The position numbers were made by a program, and so were the translations under genes. A stretch of 64,000 nt of DNA from Amia ocellicauda (Eukaryota; Chordata; Actinopteri; Amiiformes; Amiidae): assembly GCF_036373705.1 (NCBI RefSeq), contig NC_089858.1:32714749-32778748 (forward strand). Reading direction: 5' to 3'. Of the stretch, positions 55,544 through 64,000 are shown in pieces (position 1 is the first letter of the stretch; each line of letters opens with the position of its first letter). A model generated the notes under the pieces. The model was given only the letters and a program-made list of their open reading frames with translations. It ran no database searches and was not told the DNA's origin.

Positions 55544-58500
55544 ATGGCATTAACCATTATTTCAATAAATGTGAGGAGCATTGCTGAGGTGAAAAAGAGG
55601 ACCGATGTTTTAAACTCTCTGGCTGGAATGAAGGCGGATATTATCTGTTTGCAGGAGTGCGGCATCCCGTTCCAAAAAGAATATAAAGATCTCCGGGACA
55701 CTTGGACCCTAGGAGAATCCTTCTGGTCGAGGTCCAATGTGTCCCGAGCGGACGGGATTGCCGTACTCCTGAAAAACCCCTTTTTAACAGTTAAAACATT
55801 TAAGGTTATAGAGGCGGGCAGACTGGCCAGCCTCGATTTTAAATACAAGGGGGCTGTATTGAGGCTGGTCAATGTCTATGCCCCCACCAGCCAGAGAGAG
55901 AGAGTCCTCTTTCTCCCTCAGCTACGCCCGCTCCTGATCGGCACCTTGCCAGTTATCATTTCAGGTGATTTCAACTGTGCTCTGAGGGATGTAGACCGGA
56001 GTAAGCCCCGCAACGATAGATCCAGCAGGGACCTCGCTGCGTTCGTGGAGGACTTTGAACTCTGCGACGCAGGTCGGGACCTGGTCCCCTTGTTCACCTG
56101 GGTGAGTTCTTCTGGCTCCTCCTTCTCCAGGATAGATCTCGTCCTCCTCAGCAAGCCACTGGAGAGGACCGCCATGTCTTCGGAGGCGGTCTTCTTTTCA
56201 GACCACAGGCTCCTGACGACAGAGGTGCTCATTCCGAGCACACGGGAGTCGGGGCCTGGGGTCTGGAAGCTCAACACCTCTCTGCTCGATGACCCTCGTG
56301 TGATTAAGACCTTTAGCAGACGCCTCGAGGAGTGGAGGACCCTGAAGGACCTTTTTGATTCTCCCATAGAGTGGTGGGAGATGATGAAGAAAAGAACCAA
56401 GGGCTACTTCATTCAGCTGGGGAAACGGAAAGCTCGCGAGAGGCGGGCGAGATATTCCCATCTAAACGCCCGCCTCCAGCGCCTGAGTCTTTTACAGCTC
56501 AGAGGCTTCGACCTAGCTGAGGAGGTGGCCCGGGTCAAACTGAGTCTCTCCACCCTCTATCGGGAGGAGCAAGAAAAGATCAAGGTCCTTTCCAGGGTCC
56601 GCATCATGGAGGACGATGAGAAATGCAGCCGCTTCTTCTTCAAGAAAACGAAGGAGAGGCGGCCTGCAATGTCCTCCATGATCGACTCCTCGGGGCAAGA
56701 GGTGGAGGGCAGAGAGGCTGTTGAGACAGTGGTGCGGGATTTCTACAGGGAGTTGTACGACCAGAAGGTGGTGGATCAAAATCTGATCCATCACTTTCTG
56801 TCCCTGTTGGAGTCCCGCAATGAGGGGGACGAGGAGGAGGAGGAGGATCCAGAGATCACCACCACTGAACTCTCCCAGGTGATAAAGAGTCTTAACTCTG
56901 GAAGGACACCGGGTCCCGACGGGATCCCTGCTGAGTTCTATAAGATCTTTTGGGAGGTGCTTAAGGAAGATCTGGGCCAGGTCCTGGGGTCGATGTACAG
57001 AGAGGGCAGATTGGCCCCTTCGATGAAGAAGAGTATCCTCTCCCTTCTTCACAAGAAGGGAGACCCGAAAGATCTGAGGAACTGGCGGCCAGTCAGCCTC
57101 CTGTGCACCGACTACAAGATACTGGCCAAAGCACTGACGCTCCGGCTGCAGCGGCCACTCCCTCAAGTCGTGGGTCCCGACCAGGTCTGTGGTGCCCGGG
57201 GGAGATCGGCGGCCGACAATGCCATGCTGCTCAGGGATGTCGTGGCCTACTCGAACGAGAGAGGGCTTCCCCTGGTCCTAATCAGCTTGGACCAGGAGAA
57301 AGCCTTCGACAGAGTGGGCCACGAATACCTGCAGCTTGTTATGGAGAGGATGGGTCTCGCTCTTGGCCTGAGGAAGTGGGTCAAGATCATCTACAGCGGC
57401 CTAAGCAGCAGGGTCCTTGTGAACCGCCACCTGACCGAACCATTTCCGGTCAGGTCGGGGGTCCGGCAGGGTTGTCCCCTGTCGGCCCTGCTGTACGTCC
57501 TCTGCTTGGAGCCGTTCATGCAGGCGATCCGCCGGGACGTCCGGGTGACAGGTTTCCATCTCCCGGGTTCCGGCGGAGAGCAACTGAAGGCCCTGGCCTA
57601 TATGGACGACGTGGCCGTGGTCTGCACGGACGCTCCGTCCGTGGCCAGGGTCGAGGAACTGCTGGACGGCTTCTGCAGGGCGACGGGGGCCGCTGTGAAC
57701 AAGGCCAAGAGCGAGGTCTACCTCTCCAGGGCATGGCCTGTCGGCCGGGGCCCGCCGACCGTGTTCCCTGTGAAGCCGTTTATCAAGGTTCTGGGGATCA
57801 CGATCGACGGGACCAACACGGGCACCCGGAGCTGGGAGGAGGCCATAGCAAAGGTCCAAAGGAAGATCCACGGCTGGAGCACAAGGACCTTGACGATGGC
57901 CGGTAAGGTGCTGGTCGTAAAGGCCATCCTCTTCCCGATACTCCTCTACGTAGGAATGATCTTCCCCCCAGACAAGGTTATCGCAAAACTAGTGACCCGA
58001 ATTATATTTCGGTTTGTCTGGGGGAGCAAAATGGAGAGGCTGAAAAGAGTGCAGATGGTGAAGGGTACCCTGGATGGAGGCAGGGGGGTCCCGGACGTTG
58101 TGCGGCTGATAAAGGCGCAGGGGCTGGCCTATGTGGTCAAGAACATCCAGGCTGCTGGCAAGAAAGTGAGTTTCATGAACCGCTTTTATTTTGCCAGCAG
58201 CCTGAGACCATTCGGCCTCTGCGCCATGGATAACACCAGGCCGCACTCGTGGGATCCCCCGCCGTTCTACAGGGCGCTCCGAGCCTTTGCGCTCGAAGTA
58301 GGCCTCCATAAAGTCGTGCTGGCCTCCTGGGATTATAAGACCATCTGTAGTCAGATGAGATCTACCCAGGAGACCAGCCGGATAGAAGATTTCCCTCCCG
58401 AAACCTGCCGGTTTATCTGGGCTAACGCTACGCACGTTTGCCTCACGAACACGCAGAAAGATGTCTCCTGGATGGCTGTGAGTCGGTGTCTCCCCACCCG

Positions 58501-58939
58501 AGTGTTCATGCACAGAAGGGGCATAGCTCCTTATGACACCTGCCCCTATAAGGGTTGCCTGGGGAAGGAGACGGAGGCTCACATCTTTAGTGAGTGCCCC
58601 TCCGCCCACAGGGTCTGGCTCCTGTTTTCTCCGTTCCTCCACAGGTTCGCCGTTCCTGCGCGGGCGACCGCCCAGCAGATCCTATACGGTCCAGCCAAGG
58701 GAATCTCTTCATCTACCTTGAGGTGCTGGTGGCTTGTCGTCTGCGCAGTGAAGCAGGCACTGTGGGAGGGACGGAACATCTGTTTGTTCAATAAGCAGGA
58801 GCTGGACCCGATCGTCATCGCGCGGAGGGGCATGGTGTTTGTAAGAGACTATGTCAATCTGGAGGTCCATCAGAGGGGCAAGGAGGAAGCCTACAAGAAC
58901 TGGCGCATACAAGATCTGGGGGAGCTCAGGATCCCATGA
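55544..58939 (+). CDS. LINE ORF2: APE endonuclease and reverse transcriptase (copy B)
   Basis: 1,131 codons, all endonuclease and RT motifs as in copy A, YMDD intact. Differences from copy A: Asp for Asn in FELCDAGRD, Arg for His in LNARLQ, Thr for Ala in LSTLYRE, Asp for Tyr in ELYDQK and Lys for Asn in GKKVSF. With no stop or shift in either copy, both could in principle be translated. Confidence 0.93.
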   Translation: MALTIISINVRSIAEVKKRTDVLNSLAGMKADIICLQECGIPFQKEYKDLRDTWTLGESFWSRSNVSRADGIAVLLKNPFLTVKTFKVIEAGRLASLDFKYKGAVLRLVNVYAPTSQRERVLFLPQLRPLLIGTLPVIISGDFNCALRDVDRSKPRNDRSSRDLAAFVEDFELCDAGRDLVPLFTWVSSSGSSFSRIDLVLLSKPLERTAMSSEAVFFSDHRLLTTEVLIPSTRESGPGVWKLNTSLLDDPRVIKTFSRRLEEWRTLKDLFDSPIEWWEMMKKRTKGYFIQLGKRKARERRARYSHLNARLQRLSLLQLRGFDLAEEVARVKLSLSTLYREEQEKIKVLSRVRIMEDDEKCSRFFFKKTKERRPAMSSMIDSSGQEVEGREAVETVVRDFYRELYDQKVVDQNLIHHFLSLLESRNEGDEEEEEDPEITTTELSQVIKSLNSGRTPGPDGIPAEFYKIFWEVLKEDLGQVLGSMYREGRLAPSMKKSILSLLHKKGDPKDLRNWRPVSLLCTDYKILAKALTLRLQRPLPQVVGPDQVCGARGRSAADNAMLLRDVVAYSNERGLPLVLISLDQEKAFDRVGHEYLQLVMERMGLALGLRKWVKIIYSGLSSRVLVNRHLTEPFPVRSGVRQGCPLSALLYVLCLEPFMQAIRRDVRVTGFHLPGSGGEQLKALAYMDDVAVVCTDAPSVARVEELLDGFCRATGAAVNKAKSEVYLSRAWPVGRGPPTVFPVKPFIKVLGITIDGTNTGTRSWEEAIAKVQRKIHGWSTRTLTMAGKVLVVKAILFPILLYVGMIFPPDKVIAKLVTRIIFRFVWGSKMERLKRVQMVKGTLDGGRGVPDVVRLIKAQGLAYVVKNIQAAGKKVSFMNRFYFASSLRPFGLCAMDNTRPHSWDPPPFYRALRAFALEVGLHKVVLASWDYKTICSQMRSTQETSRIEDFPPETCRFIWANATHVCLTNTQKDVSWMAVSRCLPTRVFMHRRGIAPYDTCPYKGCLGKETEAHIFSECPSAHRVWLLFSPFLHRFAVPARATAQQILYGPAKGISSSTLRCWWLVVCAVKQALWEGRNICLFNKQELDPIVIARRGMVFVRDYVNLEVHQRGKEEAYKNWRIQDLGELRIP

Positions 58940-60072
58940 TGGGACCCACCTCCGGGGACGGTTAGTTCCCCCTGCTGGAGCCCGAGTCCAAGATCTTTTA
59001 AAGATTTTACGGATGACTGTTTTAAAAAGATTTTAAAAAACGAATCTTAATTGTTTTTAAAGATTTAGTTGTTTTTAATTCACATTGTTCAGGTTTTTTT
59101 TTTAAATAGTTTTGTTATATTTTGTTGTCAAATACATTGACCGTTTTGGGTTTAATTTAAAATGCATTGGACTTTTTTTGTTTGTTTTTTATTTTTTCCT
59201 TTTTAATTGTTTTTTTAATTTGTTCAATGCATTTTCAGTTATTTTCAATGTATTTGACTCTTTTGTTGGTGTGCAATTTTTTGCTTTTATCACGTTTTGT
59301 TTATTTGATTTGAGCACGTTTATTTTAAAGTTAATTGTTTTAGTTAAAATCACAAAGATTTTAAAAAATTTTAAGTGATTTTAATGATTGATATTTTAAA
59401 TGATTTTAATCATAAGTATTAAAATTGGAATTGTTTTATTTTAAGAAATGTAAAATACTCAACCTAATAAACAGTATTTATTGCAGTGAGTAGCGCAAGT
59501 CTCAAAAACATGTGCGCCATCAAAATGTCAGCTGCCGCCAGCGGTGCCGCTCCGCGGATAAAGCTGTGAGTGAAGACTCTGCCCCAGAGGCGCGCATGTG
59601 CGCTGCAGCTGTGACGCCCTTCGGTCACATGACGGGAAATGCAGGAGGGGAGGTGCAGATCGGTCATTGCTTTTCCAGCTGGAAATACAGTGATTTTTAC
59701 ATACACACACGTTTTACCACACACTGATGTACATGATGTAGCCTGTTAGTTGTATGTTTTTTTTTTTTGTCAGTGAAAGAAACGATCTATTTCTGCTGCG
59801 TTTAGCCTTTTAATCAGCATTTGATGTGCTACGATTTTGCAACGAAAGCTGTCAGTTTGACTGATTTGTTTTTCGAATGTATATTGTCATGCTAGCTATG
59901 CATCCGGAAGTATGTATGTCTAATTGAAAGTATTTTTAAATCGGTGTGTTTAGAATGTGCAGAATAGTCCATGTGATCGTAGGGAGTGTTGTGTAGATGC
60001 AGTGCTCTGCTGTGGCTTCTTGGCGTAGTTAAGGCAGATACAGGCCTCGTTTATTTCTTACTAATGCAGTTG

Positions 60073-60410
60073 GAACATAAGAAACATAAGAGTTTACAAA
60101 CGAGAGGAGGCCATTCGAGCCATCGTGCTCGTTTGGTGATCCAAGGATCCTATCCAGTCTGATTTTAAATGTCCCCAAATGTTCAGCTTGCACCCCATCG
60201 CCGGGGAGTTTGTTCAGACTGTGACGCCCCTCCGTGTGAAGGAGTGTCTCCTGTTTTCCGTCTCGAAAGCCCTGAAGCCCGATTTCCATGTGTGTCCCCG
60301 CTGATCTGGAAAAGCTCCTCTGGTCTGATGTGGTCGGTGCCTTTCATGATTTCCAAGACTTGATTCAAGTCCCCACTGTTCTGCAGTGTGCTGAAACTGA
60401 ACACGTGTAC
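60073..60410 (-). repeat. CR1-like LINE 3' fragment (U5)
   Basis: Same fragment as in U1, at the same position of the unit. Confidence 0.85.
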
Positions 60411-61054
60411 TGTAGCAAGTACATTCACTTCTCATTTTCACACTCATTTGGGCTCAGCTGTACCTTTTGATATTGATGTACCATTTCCGTCTGCTTTCAT
60501 ACCCGTGTACAGTAAATGGACGAAGGATGACTTGCTTACACGTAGCGATGCATCTTGAATTCAAACTGCAGTGCCCTGTGACTGGCGTGTATCATTTTCA
60601 GTAGTATTGTAGCGCTCGGAGGGTCTTCCAATAGATAAGCCCAAGTCATATTTCAGGGTGCAACAGTGCGCCCTTTCCATTGTTTATGTAATGCCGCGCT
60701 GCTCGTATTCGGGTTTTTCCTGGCTCAGAATGGGCCCTTGGGGGGTGACTACACACGACAGTAGGCATGATCGGTCCACGTACAGTAAAGGCAGTGAGTT
60801 ACCTTATGACAGAAATCTATGCGTTTTCTTGTTATTTCTGACCGTTGGATAAACACAAATGTCTGTCATGCTTGAATAAATGAATCCCCATTAACAAAAC
60901 TGGTTGAAACCAAAAAAGAATTGTATTACAACACTGGAAGGTGGGCAGGGGAGGGAGTTTGAGGGAGAGGGGTGTGGGGTTGGGAGAGGGGAGGCTGTCA
61001 GTTGCAGAGGTCACATCCTGCTTCAGAGCATTTCACTGTCCTCTTTGTATTAAA

Positions 61055-62596
61055 TCAACTCAATGAAAAGGATCTGACAAGGCCACGGTAGTCTATCTCG
61101 TCAGCCTCCGGTCCGACAGTGGCCACCCTGCAGCACACGTCGAGGTGGTCATAATGTCATTTGAGTATGAAGACTTATTTCCATGTTGAATGGTAGTTAT
61201 GAAACGTACTGCAAATTGTCACTGACCCTTAGGTCTGGGCTCTTGACCCTGTCCGTGAGTACGTCCCACTCTTGGAGTAGGACAGACTCCTCCAGTCTGG
61301 GGCTCTGCTTAGCCAGAGCCCGCATCTCCTTCAGACCAAAGTTTGGAGCGGGGTTTGCCAGCAGTTTACTCACTGTGAAAACACCAACGTTTTGCAGGGC
61401 ACTGGTGCCGGGGTAGCGGTTATCGATGTTTTCCACAAGCATAGAGAGGAATGGTTCCATCGCCTAGAATGAAAATAAATCATGTCAAATTCATGGATTA
61501 TAAATATTATATATAGAGAGAGTATATACACTGTATAGTACATGTAATAGGAGTGCTGTATCCCTGCTAGATAGCACTTCTCAGTTTTATCATGCTTCTT
61601 GTGTTTTCGATTTTGTTTTCCTCCTTGCTCCCTTTCCCGTAGCCCTTGACTGTGACCCTACATCTTGACAGCACTTAGCTTTTACCGTCCAGGATGTAGG
61701 GCCTCACTTACTGTACTTGCTTGTTTCAATTATAAATTGGAATTTGTCAAATGTATTTTGAATTGCTATGTTTCGTTTAATTGAATTTGTAATGATTGAT
61801 GCCTTTTACTTAACTGTATTTTTTTTGCACTTTGTTTTACACTTATGTTGTAAGTCGCCCTGGATAAGGGCATCTGCCAAAAAAAAAAATAATAACAATA
61901 ATAATAATTATAATAATAATAATAATAATTATAATAATAATAATAATAATAGTAATAATAATATATCTATACTGTATATATCTCATACCGTTTTCCAGAA
62001 CCTCTCCCAGATGCCCTCTTTTAAGTGGGCAGGAATTTCTTCCTGGAGTGCCTTCAGCCCGGTGTCGGAGGTCAGCCAGGACTTCCACCTGTCCCTAACT
62101 TGGGTCTTCTCCTTAAATAGGACCAAGGATGCCTTCAGTGCTGTCACCTATAATACATACTTACAACACAATCATGTCACAGATGGCGGAGTCATCCTTC
62201 CATTGTTATAGACGTATACCGTTTTAGACTTTTATTGTCGACAACTACATACATACCTCCTGATCCACTTGAGAGAAGATAGGGGCTCTTGTTTGGAAGA
62301 TCTGGAACTGCCTGTGCAGCTTCTCGTGCAGCACCTTAAAAGTCAGTTCATAGTAGAAAAGTACAGTAACGGTGTAGAAATAGAAAGTACAAATGCTATG
62401 AAGAAAAGTCACTGTCTTACCTGCATCAGACACAGGGCCGGGGGGGAAAGAACTAATTTGTGGCAAAGTTGAAGGGCCCATGAGCAGTGGGCTCCTTCCT
62501 GGCCTGCAGAGACAGGTCTGCCGACAGAGCTGGGAGGATCCGGCGGACAACATCTGTCGCCTCCTTGCTGCTCTCCCACCTTGTCTGATTGCCTCC
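61055..62596 (-). pseudogene. hAT-related gene (U5), lacking the penultimate exon
   Basis: Blocks 62421-62596, 62257-62334, 61989-62132 and 61227-61463 are present. The penultimate exon and the start of the last are removed by the 332-bp deletion (last exon remnant 61055-61152). The third block reads WKSWLTSD here, with TGG where the other units have TGA. Confidence 0.75.
61775..61963 (+). repeat. L2-like tail with interrupted (AAT)n (U5)
   Basis: Same insertion. The run is interrupted by TTATAAT blocks and preceded by an A9-10 stretch not seen in the other units. Confidence 0.75.
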
Positions 62597-62755
62597 CTGA
62601 AAAGCAAAGGTAACACTTTGCAATCAAAGTCGCTTGGTTATGTAATAAAGATATGTATCGCACATTATGGCAGTTAATCGAACCTGCAGTTTTAATTGTT
62701 GGAGATTGAACACTTTTTCCATCCTGCCTGTCATTACCAATATATATATATTTAT

Positions 62756-64000
62756 ATGCTTTTCTTTCCTCAGTCTTGCCCAGAGTGCAGAGGTGTGTAG
62801 CAATAAAGTCACAGTTGTCTTGACTGAACAGTGTGGGTTATTATTGTTAAGTCCTGATGGCTGTAGCTGATGTTTAAATAAATCAATGGAGATAAAATGA
62901 CAAGACCGACTTAGCTAGAACACACAGAAATGTTGATGCCGCAGCGGAGGAGGGGCGGGACCAGTAGCACAGCGGCCGGCCGTCCTGTGTCTCTGCGCGC
63001 TTCAGCCTTCGCTTCATGCAGAGCAAGAGCCGCAGCGATTTTGTTCCCCAAAACAGCAGATCCCTCGTCCCACGTTCAAGTTGCCGAGTGGATGGTCGTG
63101 CTGGTGAGTTTTATGCCATGGAAATGCAGTGCAATAAATAAGACGTGATCTTTCACAATGTCCAAAAAGATGGAAGCACCTGGACTCGAACCAGGGACGT
63201 AATGATTTATAGTCACCTGCTCTGCCGCTGAGCTATACTCCCACCATGGATGAGAGTCCAGCTCGTATGGGGCTGATAAAGTTGTGTGAACGCGTGTGAA
63301 CTGGTTTCACATGGCTATTGAAATGGGTGGTGACGTGATGCTTCTTGCTTTCCATGACGGCACATTCGGCCTCTATCGTCTTGTTCTCTGCACATCAGCC
63401 CCACAAGGGACGATCCAGGCATTGAGTGACGTCAGCGCTAAACCAGAACACTCCCAGCAGCCCCTGCGCCAGAGACAGCCCGTCTCCGTGTCCGGCCCGT
63501 GTCTGATGGCGTCTCTAAAGCTGCCGCTGCCGCTTCATGTCCCGGGAACAGCCCTGTGGCTTTTGTAGACGCCAGAGAGGCTGTGGCTTGTATACGACTG
63601 CTATGCTAGGAGCACCGGTGAGTGGAGTAGCCGCAGCACTCCCGGGGTGCGAGTGAGCGAGTGCTTGTACTTGCTTTTGTGGGGACAGTTTTATGGCTGC
63701 ACACCAACAACGTGGGGACAGAAATCGAGGTCCCCACTGTCCCGCCTATTGCAGTGAGTAGCGCAAGTCTCAAAAACATGTGCGCCATCAAAATGTCAGC
63801 TGCCGCCAGCGGTGCCGCTCCGCGGATAAAGCTGTGAGTGAAGACTCTGCCCCAGAGGCGCGCATGTGCGCTGCAGCTGTGACGCCCTTCGGTCACATGA
63901 CGGGAAATGCAGGAGGGGAGGTGCAGATCGGTCATTGCTTTTCCAGCTGGAAATACAGTGATTTTTACATACACACACGTTTTACCACACACTGATGTAC
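62756..64000 (+). repeat. Tandem array unit U6, cut by window end
   Basis: First 1,245 bp of a further unit, up to just after the possible first exon. It carries no LINE at the insertion point (LINE-free sequence through 63380-63745) and pairs with U3 by shared variants. Confidence 0.95.
63172..63242 (-). tRNA. Cys-tRNA-like gene with AUA anticodon (U6)
   Basis: Identical to the U3 and U4 copies, with the T5 terminator. Confidence 0.8.

Larger units (their letters stand above)
53334..59478 (+). mobile_element. Tx1/L1-group LINE, full-length-looking, copy B (in U5)
   Basis: 6,145 bp at exactly the same unit position and with the same missing 366 bp as copy A, 18,254 bp downstream. Same lack of target duplication. 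Shared junctions mean it was copied with the array and did not insert independently. Confidence 0.93.
52709..62755 (+). repeat. Tandem array unit U5 (10,047 bp, with LINE)
   Basis: Carries the same LINE at the same junctions as U2 and a private deletion of about 332 bp (U1 bases 32538-32869, joined at about 61152). Corrected length 4,600 bp. Begins 18,254 bp after U2. Confidence 0.95.

Noticed and set aside
1-64000. CRISPR arrays, rRNA genes, bacterial operons, LTR or virus-derived elements
   Set aside because: None seen: no short regularly spaced repeats, no rRNA match, and the reverse transcriptases present have non-LTR (LINE) motifs with APE endonuclease or CR1-like features.

Overview
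The window looks like a ray-finned fish nuclear genome. It has spliced exons with long introns, Tc1/mariner and hAT DNA transposons, CR1-like, L2-like and Tx1-like non-LTR retrotransposons, and microsatellites. The species cannot be named from the sequence.

Bases 1 to about 20,700 hold the 3' part of one host gene on the + strand, an hnRNP C/RALY-family RNA-binding protein. Five coding exons are readable (1644-1694, 13763-13935, 15258-15371, 16604-16770, 19252-19290). All junctions have AG/GT signals and compatible phases. They encode the acidic/aromatic linker, a basic patch, the leucine-zipper-like coiled coil and a Ser/Arg and acidic tail; the RRM exons lie upstream of the window. The 12 kb intron carries two head-to-head Tc1-like (DD36E) transposons, one with an open 354-codon transposase, an internally deleted Tc1-type MITE, an hAT relic, a local duplication and a perfect 128-bp palindrome.

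Bases 20,700 to 29,870 are intergenic: a MITE, a decayed Tc1-like transposase, traces of an integrase-like protein, a tract of short palindromes, an hAT-type MITE end, a broken CR1-like LINE, and a third DD36E copy with a 34-bp internal inversion.

Bases 29,875 to the end are a tandem array of about 4.6-kb units (five complete, a sixth cut by the window edge). Each unit has a (TA)n boundary, a CpG-rich block, a Cys-tRNA-like gene with an AUA anticodon and a TTTTT terminator, a possible short first exon, a CR1-like 3' fragment, a decayed six-exon hAT-related gene on the minus strand, and an L2-like tail with (AAT)n. Units 2 and 5 also carry the same 6,145-bp Tx1/L1-group LINE with two open ORFs at identical junctions. 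Shared variants (U1 with U4, U2 with U5, U3 with U6) show a three-unit higher-order repeat of about 18.25 kb. The LINE therefore appears to have inserted once and then been copied with the array.

The most unusual part is this macrosatellite, which combines a recurrent AUA tRNA-like gene, a degraded hAT-derived gene and duplicated intact LINEs.
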